DNA of 64,000 bases from Inmirania thermothiophila (GCF_003751635.1 NZ_RJVI01000002.1:186001-250000), one strand, 5' to 3'; counted from the first letter of the stretch, positions 19,492-31,805 are shown. Translations and numbers: made by a program. Notes: generated by a model from the sequence alone, not told the origin.

Positions 19492-20306
19492 CCCCCCAGG
19501 GTCTCGGCGAGGAAGCGCTCGAGGCCGGCGCGGTAGCGCCGCAGGGAGGCGAGGTGGGCCTCGGCGTGGGGGCCGTGCAGCGCGAGGAAGCGCTTCGGCG
19601 GCGGGGCCGCGCGGTAGAGGGCCCGGCCGAAGGCGCAGGGGACCACGGCGTCGTCGACGCTGTGGACGACGAGCAGCGGCACGTCGGCGAGGCGGCGCAC
19701 CGAGGCCAGGGTGTCGTAGCGGATGCGGGCGAGCCAGCGCACCGGCAGCCATGGATAATGGAGCCGGGCCATGTCCACCAGGCTCGTGAACGTGCCCTCG
19801 AGCACGAGCCCGGCCGGGCGCACGCGGGCCGCCAGCCAGGCGGCGATGGGCCCGCCGAGGGAGCGGCCGAGGAGCACGGTGCGGGCGGGGTCGGCGCCCC
19901 GCGTCTCCACGAGGTGGCGCCAGGCGGCGGCGATGTCGCGGTAGGTGCCGGCCTCGGAGGGACGGCCCTCGCTGCGGCCGTAGCCGCGGTAGTCCACGAT
20001 CAGGGTCGCGAGCCCCAGCTCGTGGAACAGGCGCAGGCTGTCCAGGCGGTCGGAGACGTTGCCGGCGTTGCCGTGGGCGAAGAGGAGGGTCCCGCGGGGC
20101 TCGGGGTGGGGGACCCACCAGCCGTGCAGGCCGACCCCGTCCTCGGCGGTGAGGAGGACGTCCTCGTAGGGGAGGCCGGCCTCGGCGGGGGTGGCGCGCA
20201 GGAGCCGGTCGGGGGCGTAGACCACGCGCTCCTGCACGGCGTAGACGTAGAGCGCCGCCACCAGGTAGGCGGCAAGCGGCAGGAGGAGCAGGGGCAGCGC
20301 GCTCAT
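19488..20306 (-). CDS. membrane-anchored alpha/beta hydrolase (BEM46-like)
   Basis: A 272-residue protein with one N-terminal transmembrane helix (about 3-22) and an alpha/beta hydrolase domain. The oxyanion loop is HGNAGN (78-83), the nucleophile Ser149 lies in GRSLGG, the acid is probably in HSVDDAVVP and the base His in HGPHAEAH. This is the BEM46/YfhR-like group of serine hydrolases, whose substrates are mostly unknown. The ATG codon at 20306-20304 physically overlaps the divergent ATG of the next gene. It probably leads a three-gene operon with the AIG2-like and dehydrogenase genes. Confidence 0.8.
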   Translation of the reverse strand: MSALPLLLLPLAAYLVAALYVYAVQERVVYAPDRLLRATPAEAGLPYEDVLLTAEDGVGLHGWWVPHPEPRGTLLFAHGNAGNVSDRLDSLRLFHELGLATLIVDYRGYGRSEGRPSEAGTYRDIAAAWRHLVETRGADPARTVLLGRSLGGPIAAWLAARVRPAGLVLEGTFTSLVDMARLHYPWLPVRWLARIRYDTLASVRRLADVPLLVVHSVDDAVVPCAFGRALYRAAPPPKRFLALHGPHAEAHLASLRRYRAGLERFLAETLGG

Positions 20307-21792
20307 GGAGGGGAGGATAGCAACGGCACGGGCCCGCGCGGGAGCCGTCCTGGGGCTGGCCCTGCTGCTCGGCGCCTGCGCCGGCGGTGATGCCGCGCCG
20401 CGGGCGATCCGCCTCGGGATCGCCGCCGCGCCGGCGACGTTGGATCCGCGCTTCGCCACCGACGCCGCCTCGGTGCGCCTGGTGCGGCTGCTCTATGCGC
20501 GCCTGACCGACTTCGACGCCGCGGGGCGGGCGGTGCCGGCGCTCGCGCGCTGGACGCGGGCGGCCCCGACCCGCTACCGCTTCCGCCTCGACCCCGAGCG
20601 GCGCGCCTTCGCCGACGGGCGCAGGCTCACCGCCGCGGACGTGGTGGCCACCTACCGCTCGGTGCTGGACCCGGCCACCGGGTCGCCGTACCGTGCCGGC
20701 CTCGAGGTGATCCGGGCGGTGGAGGCGGTGGACGAGGAGACGGTGGCGTTCGTCCTCTCGCGGCCCGATCCGCTCTTTCCGACGCGGCTCGGGCTCGGCA
20801 TCCTGCCGGCGGCGGCGGCCGGGCGCGGCGCGCCGGTGGCGGGGGCGCCGGGGAGCGGGCCGTTCCGGCTCCTCGCCCGCGAGCCCGGGCGCATGGTGCT
20901 GGAGCGGCGGGCGGACGGGCAGCGGGTGGAGCTGGTGGTGGTGCCCGACCCCACGGTGCGGGTGCTGAAGCTCCTGCGCGGGGAGCTCGACCTGGTGCAG
21001 AACGACCTGCCTCCGGAGCTCGTGGCCTACCTCCGGCGCCGCCCCGAGGTGCGGATCCTGCGCGCGCCCGGCACCACCTTCACCTACCTCGGCTTCAACC
21101 TGGAGGATCCGCTCACCGGGCGGCGGGCGCTGCGCGAGGCGGTGGCCCGCGCCATCGACCGCGAGGCCATCGTCCGCCATCTCTTCGCCGGCGCCGCCCG
21201 CCCCGCCGAGTGGATCCTGCCGCCGACGCACTGGGCCGGCGATCCGGGCCTGCGGCCCTACGCCCACGATCCGGCACGCGCGCGGGCGCTGGTGGCCTCC
21301 CTGGGGGCGCCGGTGCGCCTGAGCTACAAGACCTCCGCCGACCCCTTCCGGCTGCGGGTGGCGACGGTGATCCAGGCGCAGCTGCGCCGGACCGGGATCG
21401 AGGTGCGCATCGCCAGCCACGACTGGGGGACCTTCTACGGCGACATCAAGGCGGGGCGCTTCCAGATGTACAGCCTGAGCTGGGTGGGGGTGCGGAGCCC
21501 GGAGATCCTGCGCTACATCTTCCACAGCGCCTCGCTCCCGCCGGCGGGGGCGAACCGCGGCCGCTACCGCTCGCCGCGGGTGGACGGGCTGCTGGATGCG
21601 GCCGCGCGGGCGGCGACGCTGGAGGCGCTGGCACCCATCTACCGGGCGGTGGCGGAGGAGGTGCACCGCGACCTCGCCTACGTGCCGCTCTGGTACGAGG
21701 ATCACGTGGCGGCGCTGCGGGCGGAGGTGGCGGGCTATCGGCTCTCGCCCGACGGGAGCTGGGACGGGCTGGCGACGGTGCGCAGGCGGTGA
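20305..21792 (+). CDS. oligopeptide-type (family 5) substrate-binding lipoprotein
   Basis: A 495-residue solute-binding protein of the SBP_bac_5 family. The N-terminus has a lipobox, LLGACAGG, with Cys25 as the lipidation site. Family landmarks include TLDPRFATDAAS, FRLDPERRAFADGRRLTAADVV, TFTYLGFNLEDPL followed by REAVARAIDREAIV, and a late QMYSLSWVG segment. No permease or ATPase is adjacent; the next gene, overlapping by 4 bp, is an L,D-transpeptidase. A role in binding murein peptides, as with MppA, would fit but is inference. A good AGGAGG (20281-20286) is 18 bp from the ATG, rather far, so the start is not certain. Confidence 0.88.
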   Translation: MEGRIATARARAGAVLGLALLLGACAGGDAAPRAIRLGIAAAPATLDPRFATDAASVRLVRLLYARLTDFDAAGRAVPALARWTRAAPTRYRFRLDPERRAFADGRRLTAADVVATYRSVLDPATGSPYRAGLEVIRAVEAVDEETVAFVLSRPDPLFPTRLGLGILPAAAAGRGAPVAGAPGSGPFRLLAREPGRMVLERRADGQRVELVVVPDPTVRVLKLLRGELDLVQNDLPPELVAYLRRRPEVRILRAPGTTFTYLGFNLEDPLTGRRALREAVARAIDREAIVRHLFAGAARPAEWILPPTHWAGDPGLRPYAHDPARARALVASLGAPVRLSYKTSADPFRLRVATVIQAQLRRTGIEVRIASHDWGTFYGDIKAGRFQMYSLSWVGVRSPEILRYIFHSASLPPAGANRGRYRSPRVDGLLDAAARAATLEALAPIYRAVAEEVHRDLAYVPLWYEDHVAALRAEVAGYRLSPDGSWDGLATVRRR

Positions 21793-22277
21793 GCGAGGCG
21801 CCGCATCTCGAGGTCCGCGTGGCGGTGCAGCGGCTGGCGCTGGTCGCCGACGGGCGGGTGCTGCGCTCGTGGCCGGTCTCCACCGCGGCGCGGGGCCTCG
21901 GGGAGCGGCGCGGCAGCGAGCGCACACCGCGCGGCTGGCACGTGGTGCGGGCCAAGATCGGCGCCGGCTGCGCCCCGGGGACGGTCTTCGTCGGCCGCCG
22001 CCCCACGGGCGAGATCTGGACCCCGGAGCTCGCCGCCCGTCATCCCGGGCGCGACTGGATCCTCTCGCGCATCCTCTGGCTGAGCGGCCTCGAGCGCGGC
22101 CGCAACCGCCTCGGTGCGGTGGACACCATGCGCCGCTACATCTACATCCACGGCGCCCCCGACGACGCCCCCATGGGCGTGCCCGCCTCGCGCGGCTGCA
22201 TCCGCATGCGCAGCGCCGACGTCATCGAGCTCTTCGACCTGGTGCCGGCGGGGACGCGGGTCTGGATCGGCCGCTGA
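21789..22277 (+). CDS. L,D-transpeptidase (YkuD family)
   Basis: A 162-residue protein consisting of a YkuD catalytic domain. His121 (IYIHGAPDD) and Cys137 (SRGCIRM) are the catalytic residues, in the family spacing. Such enzymes form 3-3 peptidoglycan crosslinks or attach proteins to murein. No signal peptide is seen, so either export uses another route, the start is further upstream, or it acts in the cytoplasm like a few short YkuD proteins. The GTG start overlaps the stop of the binding-protein gene (GTGA), indicating coupled translation. Confidence 0.9.
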   Translation: MSEAPHLEVRVAVQRLALVADGRVLRSWPVSTAARGLGERRGSERTPRGWHVVRAKIGAGCAPGTVFVGRRPTGEIWTPELAARHPGRDWILSRILWLSGLERGRNRLGAVDTMRRYIYIHGAPDDAPMGVPASRGCIRMRSADVIELFDLVPAGTRVWIGR

Positions 22278-22284
22278 GGGCGCG

Positions 22285-23247
<963 letters not shown>

Positions 23248-23287
23248 TTATAATCCCTCCGATCGCACGCTTCCTGACCGGCGGGCC

Positions 23288-23316
23288 ATGGTACGGGAGG
23301 ACCCCCGCGAGGCCAA
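23288..23316 (-). promoter_or_regulatory. trxB: possible sigma-70 promoter of trxB
   Basis: Read on the minus strand: TTGGCC (23316-23311), a 17-bp spacer, then TACCAT (23293-23288); each hexamer matches 4 of 6 consensus bases. It lies 41 bp before the trxB ATG. Position and spacing are good, the match is moderate. Confidence 0.35.
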
Positions 23317-23414
23317 GCCTCTCCCGGCCGGAGCCGGTCCGTGGCGGTGGACAGCAAGGCCCGCAGAATGAAACAATTGCGGGCTGTTTCTCATACTGTA
23401 CGAGAGGTCGCTTC

Positions 23415-25712
23415 TTGCCCCAGGCGACACCGAAGCGGGGCCCGCGTCCGGCGGTCCGCATCCAGCTCTCGCGCCGGCTGCGCGAGGCGCTGCTGCTCGC
23501 GGGGCTGGCGCTTGCGGCCTACCTGCTGGTGGCGCTCGCCACCTACGATCCCGGCGATCCGGCCTGGTCCTACAGCGGCGACGGCGGGCCCGTGGACAAC
23601 GCCGGGGGCGTGGCGGGGGCCTGGTTCGCCGACCTCGCCCTCTACCTGCTCGGCCACCTCGCCTGGCTGATGCCGGCCATGGCGGCCTACGGGGCGTGGC
23701 TGGCGAGCCGCGAGGGCGAGGCGGGCGGGGCGCTGCTGCGCCCGCGCAGCCTCGCGGTGCGCGCGGCCGGGCTGGTGCTGCTGGTGGCGGGCGGCAGCGG
23801 GCTCGCGGCGGTCCACTTCACCCCGGTGCGCCTGCCCGAGGGCGTGGGCGCCGGGGGCGTGGTCGGCGGCGTGATCGCCAAGGCCCTGCTGCCGGCGGTG
23901 GGACCCCTCGGCACGACGCTCTTCCTGCTCGCGGCCTTCCTCGCCGGGGTGACGCTGTTTACGGGGCTGTCGTGGCTGGGGCTGATGGATCTCACCGGCT
24001 ACCTGACCCTGCGCGGCCTCCACCTCGCGCGCGCGGGGGCGGCGGCGGCCTGGGAGCGCTGGTGGGTGGGGCGGCGGCAGAGGCGCGAGCGCACGCGCCA
24101 GGTGCGGGCCGAGCGCGGCCGCATGGCGCGGCGTGCGCCGCCGCGCATCGAGCCGGTGGTGGATCAGGTGGCCGAGGGCGAGCGGCCGCAGCGCGAGCGG
24201 CAGGTGCCGCTCTTCGCGGAGCTGCCGCCGGACGGCGGCCTGCCGCCGCTCGCGCTTCTCGAGAAGCCCCAGGGGGGGCGGCGCGGCTACAGCAGCGAGG
24301 AGCTCACGGCGATGTCGCGCCAGCTCGAGCTCAAGCTCAAGGACTTCGGGGTCGAGGCCGAGGTGGTGGCGGTGCACCCGGGGCCGGTCATCACCCGCTT
24401 CGAGGTGCAGCCGGGGCCCGGGGTCAAGGTGAGCCGCATCACGGGGCTCGCCAAGGACCTGGCGCGGGCGCTGTCGGTGGTGAGCGTGCGCGTGGTGGAG
24501 GTGATCCCGGGCAAGTCCGTGATCGGCCTCGAGGTGCCCAACGCCGAGCGGGAGACGGTGCTGCTCGGCGAGATCCTGCGCTCGCGCGACTACGAGCGGG
24601 CGGGCTCGCCGGTGAGCCTGGCGCTGGGCAAGGACATCGCCGGCCACCCGGTGGTGGTGGACCTCGCCCGCATGCCCCACCTGCTGGTGGCGGGCACCAC
24701 GGGCTCGGGCAAGTCGGTGGCCCTCAACGCCATGCTCCTCAGCATCCTCTACAAGGCCTCGCCGGAGGAGGTGCGCCTGGTCCTGGTGGACCCGAAGATG
24801 CTGGAGCTTTCGGTCTACGAGGGCATCCCGCACCTGCTCGCGCCGGTGGTCACGGATATGAAGGATGCGGCCAATGCGCTGCGTTGGTGCGTGGCCGAGA
24901 TGGAGCGGCGCTACCGGCTGATGGCGGCGGTGGGGGTGCGCAACCTCGCCGGCTTCAACCGCAAGGTGCGGGCGGCGCTGGAGAAGGGCGAGCCCCTCGC
25001 CGACCCCACGGCGGACGCGGCCGAGGGGCCGGCGCCGCCGCTCGCCCCCATGCCTTTCATCGTGGTGGTGGTGGACGAGCTCGCCGACCTCATGATGGTG
25101 GCGGGCAAGAAGGTGGAGGAGCTCATCATCCGCCTCGCCCAGAAGGCGCGGGCCTCGGGCATCCACCTCATCCTCGCCACCCAGCGGCCCTCGGTGGACG
25201 TGATCACGGGGCTGATCAAGTCCAACATCCCGGCGCGCATCGCCTTCCAGGTCTCCTCGCGGGTGGACTCGCGCACCATCCTCGACCAGATGGGGGCCGA
25301 GCAGCTCCTCGGCCGCGGCGACATGCTCTACGTCGAGCCCGGCACCATGGTCCCGCGGCGGGTGCACGGCGCCTTCGTCTCGGACCAGGAGGTGCATCGC
25401 GTGGTGGAGCACCTGCGCCGGCAGGGCGGGCCGCGCTACGACGAGTCGGTGCTGGCGGGGGATGCCGCGGCGGGGGCGGAGACGGGCGAGGAGGAGGGCG
25501 GCGGCGGCGAGCAGGACCCGGTCTACGACGAGGCGGTCCGCTTCGTCACCGAGAAGCGCCGGGTCTCGGTGTCGCTGATCCAGCGCCGCTTCCGCATCGG
25601 CTACAACCGCGCCGCGCGCATCGTCGAGGCCATGGAGGAGGCGGGCGTGGTGGGGCCCATGCAGTCCAACGGCGGCCGCGAGGTGCTCGCGCCGCCGCCG
25701 CCGGAGGCCTAG
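23415..25712 (+). CDS. ftsK: DNA translocase FtsK
   Basis: A 765-residue septal DNA pump that moves the terminus region and activates XerCD at dif. Four transmembrane segments lie in the first 200 residues, followed by a short basic linker. The motor has Walker A GTTGSGKS at 427-434 and Walker [14 protein letters not shown], and the C-terminal gamma winged helix ([19 protein letters not shown]) reads KOPS sites. The start is taken as TTG at 23415: GAGAGG (23402-23407) is well spaced and no ATG or GTG lies near in frame. The short linker resembles SpoIIIE/FtsK of pseudomonads rather than the 1300-residue E. coli form. Confidence 0.95.
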   Translation: MPQATPKRGPRPAVRIQLSRRLREALLLAGLALAAYLLVALATYDPGDPAWSYSGDGGPVDNAGGVAGAWFADLALYLLGHLAWLMPAMAAYGAWLASREGEAGGALLRPRSLAVRAAGLVLLVAGGSGLAAVHFTPVRLPEGVGAGGVVGGVIAKALLPAVGPLGTTLFLLAAFLAGVTLFTGLSWLGLMDLTGYLTLRGLHLARAGAAAAWERWWVGRRQRRERTRQVRAERGRMARRAPPRIEPVVDQVAEGERPQRERQVPLFAELPPDGGLPPLALLEKPQGGRRGYSSEELTAMSRQLELKLKDFGVEAEVVAVHPGPVITRFEVQPGPGVKVSRITGLAKDLARALSVVSVRVVEVIPGKSVIGLEVPNAERETVLLGEILRSRDYERAGSPVSLALGKDIAGHPVVVDLARMPHLLVAGTTGSGKSVALNAMLLSILYKASPEEVRLVLVDPKMLELSVYEGIPHLLAPVVTDMKDAANALRWCVAEMERRYRLMAAVGVRNLAGFNRKVRAALEKGEPLADPTADAAEGPAPPLAPMPFIVVVVDELADLMMVAGKKVEELIIRLAQKARASGIHLILATQRPSVDVITGLIKSNIPARIAFQVSSRVDSRTILDQMGAEQLLGRGDMLYVEPGTMVPRRVHGAFVSDQEVHRVVEHLRRQGGPRYDESVLAGDAAAGAETGEEEGGGGEQDPVYDEAVRFVTEKRRVSVSLIQRRFRIGYNRAARIVEAMEEAGVVGPMQSNGGREVLAPPPPEA

Positions 25713-25716
25713 GGTG

Positions 25717-26346
25717 ATGGGATGGTTCGGGACGGTGCTGATGCTGGCCCTCGCCGTGCTGCCGGCGGCGGCGCAGGAGGGCGATGCGGTGGCGCGGCTT
25801 GCGGCCTGGCTCGAGGGCACGCGGACCCTCGAGGGCCGCTTCGAGCAGGTGCTGCTGGATGAGCGCGGGCGCGAGGTGCAGCGCTCGGCGGGCACGGTGG
25901 CGATCCTTCGCCCCGGGCGCTTCCGCTGGGACTACGTGGAGCCCGCGCGCCAGCTCATCGTCGCCGACGGCGAGCGTCTGTGGTTCTACGACGCGGCCCT
26001 AGAGCAGGTCACGGTGCGGCCTCTGGACGAGGCCCTGGGGAGCGCGCCGTCGCGCCTGCTGAGCGGGGCGGCCACCCTCGCCGACGGCTTCCGCGCCGAG
26101 GCCGCGGGGCGGCGCGAGGGGCTCGCCTGGGTGCGGCTCGAGCCCCGCGACGGCAGCGACGACTTCGCCCGGCTCGAGGTGGGGCTCGGCGCCGAGGGGA
26201 TCGAGGTCATGGTGCTGGTGGACGGCTTCGGCCAGCGCACGCGCTTCCGCTTCTCGCAGGTGCAGCGCAACCGCGGGCTCGATCCGGGCCTGTTCCGCTT
26301 CGAGCCGCCGCCGGGCGTGGACGTGGTGGGGGCAGAGGCGCAGTGA
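25717..26346 (+). CDS. lolA: outer-membrane lipoprotein carrier LolA
   Basis: A 209-residue periplasmic chaperone that carries lipoproteins from LolCDE to LolB. The signal peptide (about 1-20, ending AAAQ) precedes a half-barrel with [29 protein letters not shown] and [12 protein letters not shown], all LolA hallmarks. The ftsK-lolA-rarA order is standard in gammaproteobacteria. The ATG at 25717 or the GTG at 25714 could be the start; both are served by GGAGG at 25703-25707. Its stop overlaps the rarA start. Confidence 0.95.
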   Translation: MGWFGTVLMLALAVLPAAAQEGDAVARLAAWLEGTRTLEGRFEQVLLDERGREVQRSAGTVAILRPGRFRWDYVEPARQLIVADGERLWFYDAALEQVTVRPLDEALGSAPSRLLSGAATLADGFRAEAAGRREGLAWVRLEPRDGSDDFARLEVGLGAEGIEVMVLVDGFGQRTRFRFSQVQRNRGLDPGLFRFEPPPGVDVVGAEAQ

Positions 26347-27650
26347 CCGCCGCGCCCGAGCGCCCGCTCGCCGACCGGATGCGGCCGCGCGACCTGGACG
26401 AGGTCGTGGGGCAGGGGCACATCCTCGGTCCGGGCAAGCCCCTGCGCCGGGCCATCGAGGCCGGGCGGCTGCACTCCATGGTGCTGTGGGGGCCGCCTGG
26501 GACCGGCAAGACGACGCTGGCGCGGCTCCTCGCGCGGCGCGCAGGGGCGGAGTTCATCGCAGTTTCCGCGGTGCTCGCGGGGGTGAAGGAGATCCGCGAG
26601 GCGGTCGCCCGCGCGCGCGCCCTGAGGGAGCAGGGGCGGGCGACGATCCTCTTCGTGGACGAGGCGCACCGGTTCAACAAGGCGCAGCAGGACGCCTTCC
26701 TCCCCCACGTCGAGGACGGCACCCTCGTCTTCGTCGGCGCCACCACCGAGAACCCCTCGTTCGAGCTCAACAACGCGCTGCTCTCGCGGGCGCGGGTCTA
26801 TGTCCTGCGCCCCTTGGGCGAGCAGGACCTGGTTCGGGTGCTGGAGCGGGCGCTGGCCGACGGCGAGCGGGGCCTCGGCGGGCGCGGCCTGCGCGTCGAC
26901 GCGCAGCTTCTGCGCCTCATCGCGCGAGCCGCCGACGGTGACGCCCGCCGCGCCCTCAATCTGCTCGAGATCGCCGCCGATCTCGCCGAGCCCGAGGGCG
27001 AGGGGGCGCGCATCACCGAGGCGGCGGTGGCGGAGGTGGTGCGGGGCGGGGTGCGCCGCTTCGACAAGGGCGGGGACCTCTTCTACGACCAGATCTCGGC
27101 GCTGCACAAGGCGGTGCGCGGCTCGGCGCCGGACGCGGCCCTGTACTGGCTCTGCCGGATGCTGGACGGGGGGTGCGATCCCCGCTACATTGCCCGCCGC
27201 GTGGTGCGCATGGCCAGCGAGGATATCGGCAACGCCGACCCGCGCGGCCTCCAGCTCGCGCTCGCGGCGTGGGACGTCTACGACCGGCTGGGCAGCCCCG
27301 AGGGCGAGCTCGCCATCGCCCAGGCCGTGGTCTACCTCGCCTGCGCGCCCAAGAGCAACGCCGTCTACCGCGCCTTCGGCGCGGCGATGGAGGATGCGCG
27401 CCGCCACGGCAGCCTGGAGGTCCCGATGCACCTTCGCAACGCGCCGACCCGGCTGATGCGCGAGCTGGGACACGGGCGGGGCTACCGCTACGCCCACGAC
27501 GAGCCGGAGCGCTACGCCGCCGGCGAGCGCTACTTCCCGGAGGGCATGCCCGAGGGCCGCTACTACGAGCCGGTCGCGGACGGGCTCGAGCTTCGCATCC
27601 GCGAGCGGCTGGCGCGGCTGCGCCGCCTGGACCGGGAGCGGGGGCGGTGA
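26343..27650 (+). CDS. rarA: replication-associated recombination protein A (MgsA/RarA)
   Basis: A 435-residue AAA+ ATPase of the RarA/MgsA/WRNIP1 family, acting at stalled replication forks and interacting with SSB. Walker A is GPPGTGKTT near residues 50-58 and Walker B is [20 protein letters not shown]; sensor 1 is [12 protein letters not shown]. The C-terminal MgsA domain is complete ([30 protein letters not shown]). Translation begins at GTG 26343, overlapping lolA by 4 bp, and the end overlaps crcB by 4 bp. Confidence 0.96.
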   Translation: MTAAPERPLADRMRPRDLDEVVGQGHILGPGKPLRRAIEAGRLHSMVLWGPPGTGKTTLARLLARRAGAEFIAVSAVLAGVKEIREAVARARALREQGRATILFVDEAHRFNKAQQDAFLPHVEDGTLVFVGATTENPSFELNNALLSRARVYVLRPLGEQDLVRVLERALADGERGLGGRGLRVDAQLLRLIARAADGDARRALNLLEIAADLAEPEGEGARITEAAVAEVVRGGVRRFDKGGDLFYDQISALHKAVRGSAPDAALYWLCRMLDGGCDPRYIARRVVRMASEDIGNADPRGLQLALAAWDVYDRLGSPEGELAIAQAVVYLACAPKSNAVYRAFGAAMEDARRHGSLEVPMHLRNAPTRLMRELGHGRGYRYAHDEPERYAAGERYFPEGMPEGRYYEPVADGLELRIRERLARLRRLDRERGR

Positions 27651-28030
27651 CGGGGGCGGCCACCCTCGGCTCGGTCGCCGCCGGCGGCGCCCTCGGCGCG
27701 GTGCTCCGCTACGCGGTCTCCACCGCGGTCTACGGGGTCCTTGGCCGTGGCTTTCCCTGGGGGACCCTGGTGGTGAACCTGCTCGGCTCGCTGGCCATGG
27801 GGCTGCTGTGGGTGCTGCTGGTGGAGCGCCTGGCGAGCGGGCCCGCGCTGCGGGCCTTTCTCACCGTGGGGCTGCTGGGGGCCTTCACCACCTTCTCCAC
27901 CTTCGCCATCGAGACCCTGAGCCTGGCCGAGGAGGGGGCGTGGCTCGCGGCGGCGGCCAACGTCGTCGCCAGCGTCGTCCTGTGCCTGGCGGCGGCCGCG
28001 GTGGGGGTCTGGCTCGGGAGGTCGCTGTGA
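27647..28030 (+). CDS. crcB: fluoride ion channel CrcB/Fluc
   Basis: A 127-residue four-helix membrane protein that works as a dual-topology dimer exporting fluoride. The conserved [10 protein letters not shown] (pore Asn) and [13 protein letters not shown] (the Phe box and Na+ site) are present, and the N-terminal [10 protein letters not shown] is typical. It begins at GTG 27647 inside the end of rarA and its stop overlaps the following DUF190 gene. The crcB-DUF190 pairing recurs in fluoride-related loci. No fluoride riboswitch is possible upstream, because the gene is embedded in the operon. Confidence 0.94.
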   Translation: MTGAATLGSVAAGGALGAVLRYAVSTAVYGVLGRGFPWGTLVVNLLGSLAMGLLWVLLVERLASGPALRAFLTVGLLGAFTTFSTFAIETLSLAEEGAWLAAAANVVASVVLCLAAAAVGVWLGRSL

Positions 28031-28338
28031 AACGGATCGAGGTCACCGTGGTGCGCATCTACATCACCGAGGGCGGCGGGCTGCTGCGCGACCTGCTCCG
28101 GCGCCTCCATGACGAGGAGAAGGTCCGCGGGGTGACGGTGTTCCGCGGCATCACCGGCTTCGGCCGCTCCGGGCGGATGCACTCGGCGAGCCTCGTGGAC
28201 CTGGGCATGGACCTGCCGGTGGTGGTGGAGTTCTTCGACCTGCCGGAGCGGGTGGAGCAGATTCTGCACGACCTGCGGGACGTGATCCCGGCCGGGCATG
28301 CGGTCTGGTGGACCGCGCGGCTCAACGACGGCGAATAG
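28027..28338 (+). CDS. DUF190 family protein, PII-like
   Basis: A 103-residue DUF190 protein with a ferredoxin-like fold related to nitrogen PII signalling proteins. Conserved segments are VRIYITEGGG, VRGVTVFRGITGFGR and LPVVVEFFDLPERVE. Family members occur next to crcB and may sense a nucleotide or fluoride and regulate the channel; no direct function is established as far as I know. GTG 28027 overlaps the crcB stop (GTGA), and serS follows after 12 bp. Confidence 0.88.
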   Translation: MKRIEVTVVRIYITEGGGLLRDLLRRLHDEEKVRGVTVFRGITGFGRSGRMHSASLVDLGMDLPVVVEFFDLPERVEQILHDLRDVIPAGHAVWWTARLNDGE

Positions 28339-29628
<1,290 letters not shown>

Positions 29629-29678
29629 CCCTTCGGGCATATTGTCCGGGTGCGCAGCCCGGGAGAGGATCTGGAGCG

Positions 29679-31085
29679 ATGGACTTCCTGCCCATCTTCA
29701 TGAACGTGCGCGGCCGCCGCTGCCTCGTGGTGGGCGGCGGGGCGGTGGCCTCGCGCAAGGCGCGGCTGCTGCTCGAGGCCGGCGCCCGCATCGAGGTGGT
29801 GGCCCCGGCGCTGGCGCCGGCGCTGGCCGAGCTGGTGGAGGAGGGCCGGGTGAGGCACCGCCCCGGGCGCTTCGAGCCGGCACTCCTCGACGAGGCGCCG
29901 GTGGCGGTGGTGCTCGCCGCCACCGACGACGCCGAGGTCAACGAGGCCGTCTTCCGCGAGGCCGAGCGGCGCGGCATTCCGGTCAACGTCGCCGACCGGC
30001 CCGCGCTGAGCACCTTCATCCTGCCCTCCATCATCGACCGCTCGCCGGTGGTGGCGGCGGTCTCCACGGGCGGGGCCTCGCCGGTGCTGGCGCGGCTGAT
30101 CCGCGCCCGCCTGGAGACCCAGATCCCGGCCGCCTACGGCCGCCTCGCCGCCCTCGTGGAGCGCTTCCGCGACCGCGTCAAGGCGATGCTGCCCGACGTG
30201 CAGCGCCGGCGCATCTTCTGGGAGGAGGTCCTGCAGGGGCCCATCGCGGAGCGGGTCTTCGCCGGCAAGGAGGCGGAGGCCGAGGGGATGCTCGAGCGGG
30301 CGCTGGCGGCGGAGGCCGCGGGCGAGCGGAAGGTGGGCGAGGTCTATCTCGTGGGGGGCGGTCCCGGGGATCCGGACCTGCTCACCTTCCGGGCCATGCG
30401 GCTGATGCAGCAGGCCGACGTGGTGGTCTACGACCGGCTGGTGGCGCCGGCGATCCTGGAGCTGACCCGCCGCGACGCCGACCGCATCTACGTCGGCAAG
30501 GCGCGCAGCCGCCACGCCGTGCCCCAGGAGGAGATCAACGCGCTGCTGGTGCGGCTTGCGCGGGAGGGGCGGCGGGTGCTGCGCCTCAAGGGGGGGGATC
30601 CGTTCATCTTCGGCCGCGGCGGCGAGGAGATCGAGACCCTCATGGACGAGGGCATCCCGTTCCAGGTGGTTCCGGGGATCACGGCGGCCTCGGGCTGTGC
30701 CGCCTACGCGGGCATCCCGCTGACCCATCGCGACCACGCCCACGCCTGCGTCTTCGTCACCGGCCACCTCAAGGACGGTGCCGCGCTGGATCTCAACTGG
30801 CCGGCGCTGGCGCAGCCCGGCCAGACGGTGGTCTTCTACATGGGGCTGCACGGGGCGCCGGTGTTGGCGCGGGAGATGATCCGCCACGGGCGCGCCCCGC
30901 AGACGCCGGTGGCGCTGGTGCAGAAGGGGACGACCCCCGAGCAGCGGGTGGTGGAGACGACGCTGGAGGGGCTGCCGCGGGCGGCGCGGGAGTCGGGCCT
31001 GGAGCCGCCGACGCTGATCATCGTCGGCGAGGTGGTGCGCCTGCGCGAGAAGCTGGCCTGGTTCGAGCCCGCCCCCACCCTCTGA
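29679..31085 (+). CDS. cysG: siroheme synthase (trifunctional CysG)
   Basis: A 468-residue fusion enzyme. Residues 1-205 are the precorrin-2 dehydrogenase/sirohydrochlorin ferrochelatase, with the NAD loop [20 protein letters not shown]; residues 218-468 are the uroporphyrinogen-III C-methyltransferase, with [15 protein letters not shown] and [16 protein letters not shown]. It makes siroheme from uroporphyrinogen III. DsrAB, 20 kb away, uses siroheme (as its amide), so this enzyme probably supplies the cofactor along with assimilatory needs. The ATG at 29679 follows serS by 50 bp; GGAG is just upstream. Confidence 0.97.
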   Translation: MDFLPIFMNVRGRRCLVVGGGAVASRKARLLLEAGARIEVVAPALAPALAELVEEGRVRHRPGRFEPALLDEAPVAVVLAATDDAEVNEAVFREAERRGIPVNVADRPALSTFILPSIIDRSPVVAAVSTGGASPVLARLIRARLETQIPAAYGRLAALVERFRDRVKAMLPDVQRRRIFWEEVLQGPIAERVFAGKEAEAEGMLERALAAEAAGERKVGEVYLVGGGPGDPDLLTFRAMRLMQQADVVVYDRLVAPAILELTRRDADRIYVGKARSRHAVPQEEINALLVRLAREGRRVLRLKGGDPFIFGRGGEEIETLMDEGIPFQVVPGITAASGCAAYAGIPLTHRDHAHACVFVTGHLKDGAALDLNWPALAQPGQTVVFYMGLHGAPVLAREMIRHGRAPQTPVALVQKGTTPEQRVVETTLEGLPRAARESGLEPPTLIIVGEVVRLREKLAWFEPAPTL

Positions 31086-31096
31086 GCGGGGCGCGC

Positions 31097-31762
31097 TCAG
31101 CCGAGCAGGAAGAACTGCATCTTCGTCCCCACGAGTTCGATCACGTCCTGGTCCTTCAGGGGACGGCTTCCGGTGCCCACGGGGACGCCGTTGACCACCG
31201 GCAGGTCCGAGGCGCGGCGGAGCTCCTTGGCGCGGATGCCGTGGATGGTGTAGCCGCGGGGGCCGCGCGTGATCAGGGCCACCTTGAGGCCGCGGAACCC
31301 CAGCGTGTTGAAGGGCTTGCGCAGCTCCATCACCTTGCCCGCGTGGGGCCCGTCGAGGATGCGGATGGCGCCGAGGGGGGTGCCGCGCACGGGCCCGGCG
31401 GTGATCTCATCGGCGCCGAGGTGCATCGTCGGCTCGTACTCGGCGCGCAGGAACATGGTGGGCTCGTAGGGCTGGTCCGAGTCGGCGAGGAAGGTGATCT
31501 GGTGGCTGCCCACCTGGATCACGTCGCCGTGCTCGAGGATGGTCTTGCGGATGCGCTTGCCGTTGACCAGGGTGCCGTTGGTGCTGCCCAGGTCCTCGAT
31601 GTAGGTCCGCCGCAGGTGGGTGACCAGGGCGTGGCGCCCGCTCACCGCGAGGTCGTTGAGCTGGATGTCGTTGCCGGGCCTGCGGCCGATGCTCACGGTC
31701 TCCTTCTCCAGGGGGTATTCGCGGATCACCGCGCCGTCGAGGGTCAGGATCAGCTTGGCCAT
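31097..31762 (-). CDS. double FHA-domain protein
   Basis: A 221-residue cytoplasmic protein. The first FHA domain (about 20-90) is canonical, with SIGRRPGNDIQLND, SGRHA and DLGSTNGTLVNG, so it should bind phosphothreonine. The second (about 128-221) is degenerate: it keeps the VNGVPV and DQDVIELVGTKMQFFL end but lacks the Arg/Ser/His phosphate-binding set. The likely phospho-partner source is the Ser/Thr kinase encoded three genes upstream in the same direction. GGAGGG precedes the ATG, and the pilT-like gene ends 43 bp away. It is convergent with cysG. Confidence 0.9.
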   Translation of the reverse strand: MAKLILTLDGAVIREYPLEKETVSIGRRPGNDIQLNDLAVSGRHALVTHLRRTYIEDLGSTNGTLVNGKRIRKTILEHGDVIQVGSHQITFLADSDQPYEPTMFLRAEYEPTMHLGADEITAGPVRGTPLGAIRILDGPHAGKVMELRKPFNTLGFRGLKVALITRGPRGYTIHGIRAKELRRASDLPVVNGVPVGTGSRPLKDQDVIELVGTKMQFFLLG

Positions 31763-31805
31763 GGACTCGCTTCCCTCCTCGGTGTCGCAGCGGCCTGCGG
31801 CGCCG

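Noticed and set aside
23249-23254. TATAAT on the plus strand before ftsK
   Set aside because: It overlaps the trxB ribosome-binding/start region and has no -35 at a proper distance; probably chance.
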